DNA of 64,000 bases from Kryptolebias marmoratus (taxonomy: Eukaryota; Chordata; Actinopteri; Cyprinodontiformes; Rivulidae). The notes under the pieces were generated by a model, which saw only the letters and a program-made list of their open reading frames with translations, was not told where the DNA came from and ran no database searches. The stretch covers positions 33,254,409-33,318,408 of the forward strand of contig NC_051430.1 in NCBI RefSeq assembly GCF_001649575.2, given 5' to 3'. Below, one piece after another: positions 1 through 10,439 of the stretch (its first letter is position 1; every line of letters starts with the position of its first letter). The position numbers and the translations under genes were made by a program.

Positions 1-70
1 GGTGAGTGAAGGTGAGTGCAGGTGAGTGCAGGTGAGTGCAGGTGAGTGCAGGTGAATGCAGGTGAGTGCA
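1..70. repeat. 10-bp tandem repeat, 7 units
   Basis: Seven head-to-tail copies of a 10-base unit reading ggtgagtgca, with one substitution in unit 1 and one in unit 6. The array starts at or before the window edge, so its full length is unknown. It lies in the downstream part of the minus-strand msrb3 gene, probably in an intron. Each plus-strand unit junction reads like a consensus 5' splice site (CAG then GTGAGT), but on the strand opposite msrb3. Confidence 0.95.
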
Positions 71-302
71 GAGGGTCAGGGAAGTTGTTTGTTGTGCTGC
101 CATCTTCATTCCATGTTTTTTTTTATTCACTAAGTTAAAAAGGCCTAGCATTTCTAAAATGAATGCATATCACTCGACACCATTAATGCCGTATTTTATG
201 TTTGGTCAAATCTTGAATGTTATGTGTGATATTGTGAGATGTCACAGTCAGAGTACAGTATGTTGTGATACTCAGATACTACCACACAAAGTTTTAATTA
301 TC

Positions 303-440
303 ATTTTGTGTTAGCTAAAGGTCACTTAGCTGAGGCAGCCATCTTGAATCAGGTTGACTCTAAAAGTTAATCAATTGTAGATGTACATCTAATAATTAGT
401 GGTTCAGGGGATATTTTGCTAACACCCACTGCTGATAAAA
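303..440. repeat. Abundant dispersed repeat, unknown class (copy 1)
   Basis: Contains the words gccatcttgaatc, ttgtagatgtacatc and gatattttgctaac in the same order as several other places in this window (1437-1556, about 22335-22760, 53740-54005, 58290-58480). The shared word order marks a diverged interspersed repeat family. No open frame, terminal inverted repeat or tail was recognised, so no superfamily is assigned. Confidence 0.6.
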
Positions 441-459
441 AAAAACATTATTTTTCAAT

Positions 460-549
460 CAGTGGTGTCTAACCCTGGTCCTGGAGGGTAACGGAGAGTG
501 ATTAACAGGATTAACATGCAGGATGGTGGCCCTGCAGGACCAGGATTGG
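460..549. mobile_element. Decayed remnant of palindromic hAT-type MITE
   Basis: Left end resembles the terminal sequence aaccctggtcctgg of the MITE family at 29550, 33988 and 48659, and the right side carries the matching gcaggatggtggccctgcaggac stretch in pieces. The element is shortened to about 90 bp and no target duplication is visible. Confidence 0.6.
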
Positions 550-662
550 ATGAAAATTCATATTTATATAGATATGTTGCATTTAAAAGCCAATTATAAG
601 ACCTTTTATTAAAATAAAAACAATAAGGCCAACAGTGAAACATCTGACAGAAGTTAACTCAC

Positions 663-691
663 CTGAGCCTGAGTCAAATTTGGACTTTGAG
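663..691 (-). CDS. msrb3: msrb3 29-nt microexon (SKSKFDSGSG)
   Basis: The acceptor ctttcacag ends at 692 and the donor gtgagt begins at 662. The exon completes a serine codon (AG plus C), reads SKSKFDSGSG and leaves one base of the next codon. It is far too short for an ORF scan. It is supported by exact frame continuity with the previous exon and by the MsrB family sequence around FDSGSGWPSF. Confidence 0.85.
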
Positions 692-1268
692 CTGTGAAAG
701 GAAACAAAAGACATCTCAGAAAAAATATTCTGTCAAGCAAATACGTTATTTTATCTTCTGATTTTTATTTTTGTGCTGGAGTGCTTTTGTGTCTACCAGC
801 TGGAAAATTTTATTTATGTATTACAAAAAAAAAAAAAAAAAAATCGGATTACATGAGATTTTAGACCAGGGGTCTCCAACCCTGGTCCTCAGGGCCACCA
901 TCCTGCAGGTTTTACTTGTTTCTCTGCTCCAACACACCTGATCTGAATCAATGGGTGATTAACAGACTTCTGCAGAACATGAAGAGGTGATTTAACCTCT
1001 GAATCACCAGGAATAGATGTTTTAAAATGTCAAATTCATGTATATGTGAACGGTAAATTAGAATTAGAATCTAGAAAAACAAAAGTAAAATAATAAAAGA
1101 CTAATAAAACAAAAATAATTAAATGTCTCAGTTGGAGAAAGAGAAAAGTACGACTAAATCAATTAAATTAAGTTTCATAAAAAGTCAGATAGATAAAATG
1201 GACTGAAGGCCCACTAAAATTTGTGGTGGCCATCTTGGATCAATGATTATGATGTGATAACCCCCCCC

Positions 1269-1301
<33 letters not shown>

Positions 1302-1792
1302 GCACAGCTCCTTACCTGAACAGTGGAGCCCCACAAACAACACAGGTATACGTCCCCTCGTCTTTATGATCTGTAAGCTCTCCTGTAAACGCACTGTGGG
1401 TAAAAACATGCAGGCTGTGAAGGAATGCATATCGCCCGCCACATTTTACACTAAAATTCTCATGTTGAGAAATGATGGACAACCAGTGATTACTTTCTAC
1501 AAACTTCATTCATATTCATCCAGTGGTTCATGAGATATTTTGCTAACAGACAGACTGGCAAAAACATCATGAAGCTTTTTCTGCAGCATGAGGTATCTGT
1601 GTGTGGATGTCTTAAATGAAACGGGTAACTTTTTGACCACAATCAGAATAATAAACAGGAAGTGAGTACAGTAAAAGGCCAACCTCTCGGTTCCTCTCTC
1701 CTGGGTAACGTGATACTGCTGAGGAGTGAGGCGTTTCTTTAGTTCCTCCTGAGAGAAACTCACCGGCCATGACTTCTTGGTCCGACGTGCTC
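663..1792 (-). CDS. msrb3: Methionine-R-sulfoxide reductase B3-like gene, three internal exons (partial)
   Basis: MsrB enzymes reduce methionine-R-sulfoxide in proteins using a zinc-bound fold and a catalytic Cys or Sec; vertebrate MSRB3 acts in the endoplasmic reticulum or mitochondria. On the minus strand three exons join in frame: 1684-1792, 1316-1393 and 663-691. Together they read LTPQQYHVTQERGTE, then SAFTGELTDHKDEGTYTC, then VVCGAPLF, then SKSKFDSGSG. CVVCG is one zinc-binding CxxC pair, and FDSGSG precedes the WPSF segment expected in the next exon, which lies beyond the left edge with the second CxxC and the catalytic residue. Splice sites are AG/GT throughout, although the donor after 1684 (gttggc) is weak. 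HKDEGTYTCVVCG and LTPQQYHVTQE fit MSRB3 better than MSRB2. The exon encoding the signal or transit peptide was not found upstream. The gene is divergent from dera. Confidence 0.85.
867..1012. mobile_element. Partial palindromic hAT-type MITE (left half)
   Basis: Begins caggggtctccaaccc, the terminal sequence of the MITE family seen intact at 29550-29761, and continues through the gcaggttttacttgtt and gaagaggtgattt core. The right half is missing or replaced, and no matching target duplication was found. It lies in an msrb3 intron. Confidence 0.75.
1261..1299. repeat. C-run plus (CA)n microsatellite
   Basis: About 11 consecutive C followed by about 14 CA units. On the coding strand of msrb3 this is (TG)n followed by a G-run, about 16 bases inside the intron after the donor at 1315. 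Confidence 0.97.
1316..1393 (-). CDS. msrb3: msrb3 internal exon (CVVCG zinc-binding segment)
   Basis: 78 nt. The acceptor acccacag ends at 1394 and the donor gtaagg begins at 1315. It reads AFTGELTDHKDEGTYTCVVC and then GAPLF, with the first zinc CxxC pair of the MsrB fold. A (CA)n/C-run tract lies immediately inside the downstream intron. Confidence 0.88.
1437..1556. repeat. Abundant dispersed repeat, unknown class (copy 2)
   Basis: Carries aaaattctcatgttgag, ccagtgattactttc and ccagtggttcatgagatatt followed by ttgctaacagacag, the most complete example of this family's right side in the window. It lies in the intron between the 78-nt and 109-nt msrb3 exons. Confidence 0.65.
1684..1792 (-). 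CDS. msrb3: msrb3 internal exon (LTPQQYHVTQE segment)
   Basis: 109 nt. The acceptor is the cag ending at 1793. The exon starts with the last two bases of a codon and ends with AG of a serine codon finished by the next exon (AG plus T). The donor gttggc is GT-type but poor beyond the first two bases. It encodes the start of the SelR/MsrB domain, SFSQEELKKRLTPQQYHV. Confidence 0.85.
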
Positions 1793-2054
1793 CTGAGGAA
1801 CGGCACAAAGGAAAGTTACACGAAATTTCTCAACAGAAATGTGTCGTTCTGTCTTAACGTCTTACTTTGATGCACAAATGAGCCAGAAAAATCAAAACCA
1901 AAATGCTTTATCGGAAGTTTTACTCATGCTGCAACTTTGCAAATCTGATCCATATTGACGGGGAAAAAGGACACCTGGGTGTCCTATGAAATGTGCTGGA
2001 CTCCAGCAGGTATGGCCCCCCTCACACCGAATGATGAGCCCACTATCCTCTCTA

Positions 2055-2316
2055 TGAGCAGCAGCTGGCTGCTCGTCCTGAGCCTGGTTCTGGTTCTGGT
2101 TCTGGTAAAAGGGAGTTTTTTCTTTCCACTGTCACCAATGAGCTGCTCAGGATGGGAGACTGTCAGGAAGTGAAGATTCAACACAATCTGCTGGCTTCCT
2201 TAGATAGATAACTTTTACTAATTAGCTCTTTATAATGTATGTGAATGTTTTTGTACAGTACCCTGAGACGACTTTTGCTGCGACCTGGTGCTATATAAAT
2301 AAACTAATTTCAATAG
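2055..2316 (+). mobile_element. 3'-terminal fragment of an L2-like LINE
   Basis: Non-coding 3' end running from gctgctcgtcctgagcctgg through ccactgtcaccaatgagctg to gtgctatataaataaactaa. The same sequence recurs at 26755-26865 and 32190-32400, and its last part at 43990-44085. The layout (GGTTCTG repeat, variable 3' region, ATAAATAAA tail) fits the 3' ends of teleost L2/Maui-type LINEs. Confidence 0.6.
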
Positions 2317-2329
2317 TGAAGACAATCGT

Positions 2330-2935
2330 GACATCTTTATACTTTACGTGATGCCCATATGTGACCTCTGATGGTAAAAGGAGTCAGATTGAGCTGAAAG
2401 TGCAAAAATAAAATGCAAATATAGTTGGGGGTTTTTTGCCATAATTGAGATTTACTTTAAAATGATTCCATAAAGACACCACCTAACTATCCAAGGAATT
2501 AAAATGTCATTTAATCATCATAATCTAACTTTAAATTAAAATCTTTTAACAGGTATGTCTCCAGAAATAATCCTTTTATTTCTAACTCTTGTCATTTCTT
2601 TTGAAACTGACCGTTTTTCTCTGCTGTCTGCCGAAGCGCTAGGGCATAGATTTGTATAACGTTTGGTGTCATTGTGAAGTTCAGAGATTTAGGGCTGGAA
2701 CTCCTGATGATGACATTCTGGACCAATAAAAATCAAGTTTTCAAACCTGCACCCTCGTTAACAAAACTAGCTTGTTTCCAGGCCAGGTGACACAAACTGT
2801 TTATCATTTTGAAGCTTTTGAGATGGAGAGTTAAAAAATAATAACTAAATAATGAAAAATTCCTCATTTTACCAACACAAGTCACAAATGGGTTTTTGGT
2901 GAGAAAATGGCTTTTTTTCTTCCCCTGCTCCCACC
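2330..2935. other. No recognised feature
   Basis: AT-rich non-coding DNA between two LINE fragments. No exon, RNA gene or repeat structure was recognised. Confidence 0.5.
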
Positions 2936-2943
2936 TTATCCCG

Positions 2944-3487
2944 TCTAAATCAGCAGCTGCAGCTGATCCAGAACGCAGCTGCTCGTGTTCTCACTAAAAC
3001 CAGGAAGATGGAGCACATAACACCAGTTTCAAAGTCCCTACACTGGCTCCCTGTAGCTCAAAGAATAGACTTTAAAATACTGTTGTTAGTTTATAAATCA
3101 CTGAATGGTTTATTAAAGATCTGTTATCGCTGTACCAACCGTCTAGACCCCTCAGATCTTCTGGTTCTGGACTGGTCTGCATACCCAGAACCAGAACCAA
3201 ACGAGGAGAAGCAGCNNNNNNNNNNNNNNNNNNNNNNNNNNNNNNNNNACTGTAAAACAGCTGAAACACTGGGTGCCTTTAAATCTCAACTTAAAACCCA
3301 CCTGTTTAGAGCTGCTTATGGCTAAATTAGGGTTAGAGTGCGGGTTTTTGTCTCTTTCTTACTGTTTATTCAATGTCACATGCTGTTTTTATTTTGGTTT
3401 TTAATTATGTAAAGCACCTTGAAATGCCTTGCTGCTGAAATGTGCTACACAAATAAAATTTGATTGATTGATTGATTGATTGATTGA
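2944..3487 (+). pseudogene. L2-like LINE, C-terminal ORF2 and 3' end, 5'-truncated
   Basis: The frame LQLIQNAAARVLTKTRK, then [20 protein letters not shown] and [12 protein letters not shown] is the conserved end of L2/CR1-type reverse transcriptase polyproteins. After a 33-base gap it continues [21 protein letters not shown] and stops. The 3' region ends in aaataaaatttgattgattg and repeats of tgat, the usual microsatellite tail. Endonuclease and RT catalytic domains are missing, so it is dead on arrival. A close relative lies inverted at 44977-45412. Confidence 0.85.
3216..3248. other. Assembly gap (33 N)
   Basis: Run of N inside the LINE coding remnant. The inverted relative at 44977-45412 is complete across this point. 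Confidence 0.99.
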
Positions 3488-3489
3488 TG

Positions 3490-5095
3490 TGCTCACAACA
3501 CTCGCACATTGGCCCATGATCATCCCGAGTCAAGATGCAACTAGAAGAAGCCTTCAGATAGGTTGTTTCCACGATCCCACAGTTCCAACTTAGCCACAAG
3601 GCCAGCATGGACAGTCCTTCTTCAAACCCTCAATGACCAAACATTGTGAATACCCTGCAACCACACTCTCCACCAAACATCACATTTGTGCCTGCTTAAA
3701 ACTCCCCACAGTCTGTCATGCTTGGTCATCCCATTCTGACATCCATCCTGGGAGATCTGATCGAATCTGAACGATGCCAAATACAGGCGCCAACGCGCAG
3801 GAAATGGATTCTTCCACGCGTTCTCTGCATTAGTTTGGGAGTCTGTATGTAAACGGTCCTAAATTACTGAGGTGACTCCACACAAGCAGCAGAGTTATCA
3901 CTGAGAGGTATTCTTCAAATCAAGAATTCCCGCTTAATCAGCCTTTTGGGCTGAAAGTCGGTATCAGGATCTCTGAGTGAAGTGAGATCTCCACGGTAAG
4001 AAAAGCTTAGCTCATGAGCATTCAATCTACTAAATGCAGGCTTAGAAATTATTTTTGTTACTACTACTGCTCCCAATTACTATAATAAAAGTGACTGAGT
4101 GTATTTGTGATTTCAAAGGAACATGGGACCTACTAAAGTCCTGTTTGTTGCTCACCGTTATTACATGTAGAGCAGGAAACTGAGATCTGATGGCTCCAGG
4201 TGTGGACAGCTGTCCTTAAAGCTGTCCACCTGTGACTCAATCTGCCTTGAATGTATGTTAGTACCAGGTCTGAACAGGTCCTTTAGCATGCCCACCTAAA
4301 CCAACCCCCTGACTCATTATTTTCTGTCATAGTAGGGTTATCATCCAGTGTGAGGGTGTCTGAAATAAGCATCCTACTGAGGGAAGGTGCTGATTTGAGT
4401 TTTCTTTCCTGGGGGAGTCATGTTGAGTACGAATGGTTTGATGGGTGGTCCGTGTCAAATTGGCAATCTACGTATGAACACCAGGTTCTCATTGTATTAA
4501 AGCAAGAATCAATGTTATTTTACAGATTTACAGCTTGTGGCAGATTGGTGTATATGACCGTTTGTGCGTTGTATTCCATACACTTTAAATGGTATACATG
4601 GTTTTATACAAAAGATTTGGAAATGTTATAATTTTGGTAATCTGCTCGTAGCCGTTTTGACTTATGTGCAGGAGTGTGCACTTTTCAAAATAATAAAGTA
4701 ATAAAGTGTGTGACAAAGCCACTCAGTGCATGCAAGGTTGCAAGAAAGCCAAGCATCAGGTTAGGTTTTAGGTTAGGTGTAAAAGTGCAAACTTAACAGA
4801 AACTGAATTCAGTCCATCTAATCAACTGCCAACATCTTCAATTTAGTCTTTAAATTTTAAACTAGCAAGAAGTTCAGAAGTTATATGTAACACACATGGT
4901 TTTACAAAGACCTTTACATAAAAAGTCAATTCTTAATTTTAAACTTTAAACTACATTATTTCTCTTTCAACTTTGTAGAACAGCAACATTTATAATTTGC
5001 TACAGTTAGGAGTAAATTAACAGTTATGACAAATAACTACTAAATCCCTTGTTCCCAGAGGCAGGTATGAGAATGAGTCTGAACAACTTTCGTTA
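3490..5095. other. No recognised feature
   Basis: Non-coding, AT-rich. Includes a poor match to snRNA-like sequence near 3936 that I rejected. No exon with good splice sites and a recognisable protein was found. Confidence 0.45.
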
Positions 5096-5103
5096 TTTGT
5101 ACG

Positions 5104-5678
5104 CAGGGGTGGAAATTAAATTTTTTTTACCAGCCACTCAAATATTTTACCAGCCACTATTTTATGTTGTGACAAAAAGTTATTTCATATGATGATGATG
5201 ATGAAGGTGGGTGGAAGCAGTTGTGGTGCAAAAGTTACCAGGGGGAACCAAATATTTCAGCCATCTGAAATAATCGGTTCCCCCTCTAAAACATGGGACA
5301 AAAATAATTTACCAACAACTCCTTACCTGTGTTTATTCCTCTGTATTATGATATTATTAGCACATTTTATTTTTAAAAGAATGATGTTTTTTTTTGTTTT
5401 TTTGATGAGAAATGTTTGCCCCTCTAAACAATTCTGTTAACAGATAAGTCATTATTTACGGAGACGCAGGGGGAACCGTATCTGATGGGGGAACGCGGCT
5501 CGACGTAACAGCAGCAACTCGAGCACATTGCTGCCCCCTATATGTCAGGAGGACAAATAACACCTTTTCTGTTCAAATTGCCAACCCGCCACAGTGGCGT
5601 GTGTGTTGGTCAAATTCACCCGCCACTTCAAATATTTACCCACATTTGGCCGGTGGCGGGGGCTAATTTCCACCCCTG
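5104..5678. mobile_element. Non-autonomous hAT-type element, complete, perfect 8-bp target duplication
   Basis: The ends are inverted repeats starting caggggtggaaatta and ending taatttccacccctg. Both flanks read tttgtacg (5096-5103 and 5679-5686), a perfect 8-bp target-site duplication typical of hAT transposition. The 575-bp interior has no transposase frame. Sub-terminal parts repeat ccagccact / cccgccac words, and a ggttccccc palindrome occurs near 5238-5285. A longer, one-ended relative lies at 54011-54785 in the opposite orientation. Confidence 0.88.
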
Positions 5679-5686
5679 TTTGTACG

Positions 5687-8600
5687 GCACAATAAGCCAC
5701 AAAACAAGAAAAAGTGTTACTAAAACTGCTCTTAATGGAAGATATTATTAGCAATAGTAAATTTAATTAATAGGTCCCTTTTAAAGTCTCAAGAATCCAT
5801 TTTTAAAAAGTCAACAACAACATGTTTGTTTATTTAACAAAAACTACGTTTAAATGATGAGGTAATGCATGAAAAAATAAGAAAATGTCTGACTACTTTT
5901 GCTGCTGTTATCAGAATTATTGAGGTAGTTATCAGCCGGCTGCTGCTGATTAACTGATCATCATCAGTGGGATCACCTCCGTTTCTCCGTTTGCAAACAG
6001 CTGTGTGTTAACACAATGCCAAGGTGGTGAGACATCCCTTCAGAGAAGCAACTGTTGCTGCCAGTCAATCTGAGAAAGGTCAAAAGGTCAAACTATCTGA
6101 AGTCCAGGAGACTCGAGAACTGTATCCACACTGACATCAGTGACAGGCTGCTGCATCCCAACTACACAACAGAACCTCCAACAAACCAAACACTCTTTCT
6201 ACGCTACTGTTCAATGCACAGCTCGCTACATTCTTCAATAAAGCTTGTTTTTGCACAATCAGTCAATTTATTTATAAAGCGCTTTACAAACAATTGTACA
6301 GCTACACTTTATTCCAATACACTTGCATATTTTAATATCTACATTTACTGTTTATTAACCAAATAACTTTGTCACAGTTTTATAGTTTTGAATCGTTTTC
6401 TTTTCCATTTTTTAAAATTTGTATTTAATATGTGAAACTTTATTGTGTATCCTGCGTGCAAATAAAGGGTTATTTTGTTCTATTTTTCCCAAGTGAAAAA
6501 CATTTAAGACAGCATTCACCCCAAGGTCAGACTGTGCAATGCTCAGAGAAATGAGCTCCAAATCAGACTCTACAGGCCATAATTAGCAGGTTAAAGGTCA
6601 ACAGGACCATTAGAAAAAGACTAAAGTGCGGTTTGTTTGGAAGGGCTGCAGGAGAAACTCTTCTCTCTAAAAGAACATGGCAGCACGACTTCGGGTTGGA
6701 AGGTTTCATCTGCAGGAACCAGATGATGTGCCCATGTTCCTTATATGAATCCCTACTTTAGCAAGTAGTGCTTAGATATTTAAATTTACAGAAGTTTGAC
6801 CACTGTTCCCAGAGAAAACCAATTAAATGTAAGGAAATAACCTAAAAACCAGAGCACTCTGACAGGAGAGGAGACAGCCCACCACACCACACCACATCAC
6901 AGCAGTGAGATGTTAATAGGTTAAAGAGGCAGAGCAAACGGCACACAGCTCGCAGTGAGTGAACCTGAAGGAAGGCTGCAGGACCTCAGAGATACAGGCT
7001 GACTCTTGGTTATTAGATGCAGCAGATTGAAGCCTGACATGGCTGCTGGAGACTAAACACCCTGCAGCAGAGTCAGATGACGGCTAGATGAAGGTAGAAT
7101 ATAGAGGGGAAAACAGGAAGGGTTGAGATGATGAACAGCGTTAGACAAAATGATGATAATAAAGTACAGGCCAATGAGATTATTTGGGGTTGTTTATGTA
7201 AATAACATGAGAAATGACTGATGTGTCACCACAGAGACCAGAACTTTTCATTTCCCCACCTTTCATTTTACAATACCAAGTAAAAATTAAACAAAAAATC
7301 TCAAAACACGAATGACAATAAATTACTGAACGTTTCTATCTGAAAAAACATTAATGTTTTGAGGAAGCTAATGCCAGCAGGGCAGGGTTATAAATCGACA
7401 ATGAGGCAAATATTTTAAATGTAAACATGAAGAAATGTTTTAAAAATAAAATAATTTACCAAACCCACTTATGTTGAGAAATGTTGACCATTTTGGTCAA
7501 AACCTTGAAAATAACTAAGCCACTGTTAGTGCTCACAAGTATGTGTTGAGGATGCCTCTTAGCTACTACCACATCGAATTTGAGCTCATTTTTAGTAAAT
7601 TTAACAAATGTATAACCATTTTAGTATTGGATATGGTCAATTATGGGGAGAATGAGCTGAACGTTTTGCTATATGAATGGCAAAATAGCATTTTAACTGA
7701 CGTAGTTGTATCCTTGAGTTTGACAGAATTTATAATGCTTTAATGTTAACAACACTGGTCAAGAATAACAAAGTGAAACTGTTTTAATATGCCTACAATC
7801 CTGTGCAAGGCACACATATTACCACTACAAACTAGGACAAAACTCTACCTAGAAGAGCTGCAGGCAGTGCAGGATGACGGACTGAGCTGCTGCCTTGCTC
7901 GAGAGCTCGATGCAGGACCAAGACGAACCCACGTCTGAGGAAGGCAGCCATGAAACAGCAACACTACAGAGACACACGAGACAAATACGAGTTGATCAGA
8001 CGGACTTATTAGTGGTTTAGCCAGTCCAGAACTGTTGGTGCTTGGATGTGCTCGGACAAGACTCATCAGAGGAGGAACGGGTCTGTGCAACCAGGAGGGG
8101 AGCAGCACACTGAACCAAGACTGAGGAGAGTTTAGCTGGGTGCTGTTGTCATCTGCTCGCCTGCTTCTGGTCTTGCTGGCGGCTGATCCTGGTTGCGGCT
8201 TTGACCTGGTGTGGAGTCAGTCCAAGAGGTCCAGCTGTCGTCCAGCCAAGGTAATCCCTGGGGTGGGGTCTCGCCGGTTTGACGAGCTAAGTGAACTCAT
8301 TTTTATGTTTATTATAGGCCCCGTTTTTAGCTTGGGGGTGAGGACTAGGTGGAGAGGTTTGGTTTTATAGGAGTGGGCAGCTCTTTGAATCTCCTAACCT
8401 ACATGTTGGTTATTGTGGTTGCAGTGCCTCTAGTGGAGGGTGTTTCAAGCCCAAGTAAGGAGTCAGAACTTCCTGGACAGCACGCCGTTAGGAGCTGTTG
8501 TGGAATTTCTCCTCTTTTTGCGAAGGCCTTCACAAAAAGACAACAAGCCTCTCCGGTGTGATTCTTTCTTAGCAGGTGAAATAAATCAAAACCCTGACAC

Positions 8601-9490
8601 ATACTGTGGAATTAGACAAAACCAAGCTTTCACTTAAACAGATTTAATCATAAGAAGAGCAGCAGTTCTGCATATATAATCTAAATGTTGTGGAATAGAA
8701 GGCCTTGTATTTATTCTCCCAGGCTTAATTTAACATTTGATTATTAAATCTTAATCTGATTTGTGTTTATCACCATTTTATATTTAGCCACCATTTAAAA
8801 AGCTTTAACAAGTAGTTGTTTAGTTTATCTGGAAAGAGAGGTATGTGTTAGAAGCCCTGGATTTGAGCCATGGTGCCAGAAGTTGCCCTTTGACCTCCAG
8901 AGAAGAGGGACATCCTCTGAAGGAAGCATTAAAACCAGACAACATCCTTTGTTTCCTCAGACAGTCTTTGCTGACACTTTGAGGTGATGTGTTTTCCCAC
9001 ATTTTATTTGAGGATTGTCTCCCAAATGCATTTGGTTTTATCTTTGTAATAACCGGTGTTTTCTCTCTGCTTTTGGTAAAATAAATATTTTAATTTAAGG
9101 TATTGTCTCCTTCTGGTCTCTTTCCATCAACCAACTCGGGTGAGGTGAAGGAGGAGGAATGCAGGTGAAAATCCTTACCTCAGCAATACTCTGAGCACTA
9201 ACAGATCATGTTAGATCACAAAGAAAGTTGGATAACATTAAAAATAATGTTAATTCCAAGGTTTAACAAAAATGCCTGTTATGATCTCAATTATCATTGT
9301 AAGATGATTTTTGTCTGCAAAGGTGTCATGAATTGCGGCGAGTGATATGCATTTCTTCAAGAAAACCTGGGCTTTTAATAAATAATGTAAAAGGAAAAAA
9401 AAGCTTATCACGTGACTCCCACGCCGAAGATTATGTAAAGTTAATTTGTGATAATGTCCTTAATTTATTTGGCTTGACAGCTCCTTGTTT
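5687..9490. other. Largely unrecognised non-coding DNA
   Basis: Upstream of msrb3 in its own orientation, so msrb3 5' exons could lie here, but none was identified. About 6245-6300 contains a LINE-like tail in reverse (tttatttataaagcgcttta). 7470-7760 has words of the abundant dispersed repeat. 7800-8620 is GC-richer and carries several short open frames in all phases with no recognisable family; I do not call any of them a gene. Confidence 0.4.
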
Positions 9491-9496
9491 TTGCAC

Positions 9497-9540
9497 AGTG
9501 CAAAAAGTGACAATATAGTAATATTGTCACTTTTTGCACT
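9497..9540. repeat. Perfect 20-bp inverted repeat with 4-nt loop
   Basis: Left arm 9497-9516 and right arm 9521-9540 are exact reverse complements (agtgcaaaaagtgacaatat) separated by agta. It could fold as a stable hairpin in DNA or RNA. No transposon ends or target duplication were seen around it. Confidence 0.95.
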
Positions 9541-10436
9541 TTGCTCATATAAGTTTGTCCAAGACTTATTGTACGGTGAAAAGTTGCCTGCCAAATATCG
9601 TCGAAGGCGTGTTTTCTGTTTTAATAAAGGATGAAGAAACCAGCTGATGCAGTAAACAAACAGGTCACAAAAACCGCCTGTCCTAAATTCACCAATTCCG
9701 CTTTTAGATAAATTAACAAACAAAGTCCAGTGTTGTCTCCATCTCTAAACCTTTCTGCATTACAGACAGTTAACTCACAATGAGTTTTCATATGTAAGGT
9801 GTTCCATGTTTTATAGAAACACGACACGAAAATAGCTCCGCGTCATGGCTGGCTTGTCGCTGCCTGTTCGAAATTAAACTAAGTAAAACACTGACATACC
9901 AGAAAGAAGCGGAAAACACCAAGCTGACGAGCAAACGTCGTGTTGATATAACACTCCCCGTAGTTCAGCACATCAAATGGACCTAAAACAGAACCAGGCA
10001 CCGAACCTCTTAACCAGGCTGAGTTAAAGTGTAGAATGACAGGGCACCCGCACATTTCCTTTTATGGTCAAGAACGCGCTTGGTTTCCGCTTTGTTGTAG
10101 TTACAGCCACAGACATGAATACGTACGTACGTACATACGTATTCATGTCTATGGTTACAGCGGTGGCTAGCAGCGGTGGCTAGCTAATGAAACAAACGTT
10201 GTAATTTTGGACAAAGGTACCCATATTTTAAAATATACGTGAAGTGTTCGCTTTTAATAAACAAATAAGTTATACACTTAAGAAGAGGTTGATGACGTGA
10301 CGGAAAATATTAACCTTTCATACTGAGCACTTTTGATAAGCATAAAAGGTTTCTGGGTTAAAACTTAAAAAATATAATATAATATCTAATATAATAATAT
10401 AATATATAATTTTTTTTTCCTCTGGTAAATGCAATG
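9541..10436. other. CpG-richer stretch, possible promoter region, no gene recognised
   Basis: About 9820-10190 has more CpG dinucleotides than the surrounding DNA (for example gctccgcgtcatgg, gacgagcaaacgtcgtg, agaacgcgcttgg). It lies between the divergent genes msrb3 and dera. On the minus strand a gtatgtcag donor-like site follows about 9898, which would suit a 5' non-coding exon of msrb3. This is inference only; no coding exon was found. Confidence 0.3.
10107..10154. repeat. 19-bp imperfect inverted repeat around an ACGT-rich loop
   Basis: Arms 10107-10125 and 10136-10154 are complementary at 18 of 19 positions (ccacagacatgaatacgta on the left). The loop is cgtacgtaca. A short direct duplication of cagcggtggctag follows at about 10158-10183. 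Confidence 0.9.
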
Positions 10437-10439
10437 CTT

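Noticed and set aside
663..1792. Assignment of the MsrB exons to msrb2
   Set aside because: LTPQQYHVTQERGTE and HKDEGTYTCVVCG are closer to MSRB3 than to the MSRB2 sequence around the same positions, though only part of the protein is visible.
3936..3985. Short resemblance to the 5' end of U2 snRNA (gcctttt followed by ggctgaaag)
   Set aside because: Only a few words match and the following conserved snRNA sequence and promoter elements are absent.
8140..8637. Several overlapping plus-strand open frames in a GC-richer patch
   Set aside because: No recognisable domain, competing frames on both strands, no convincing splice structure.
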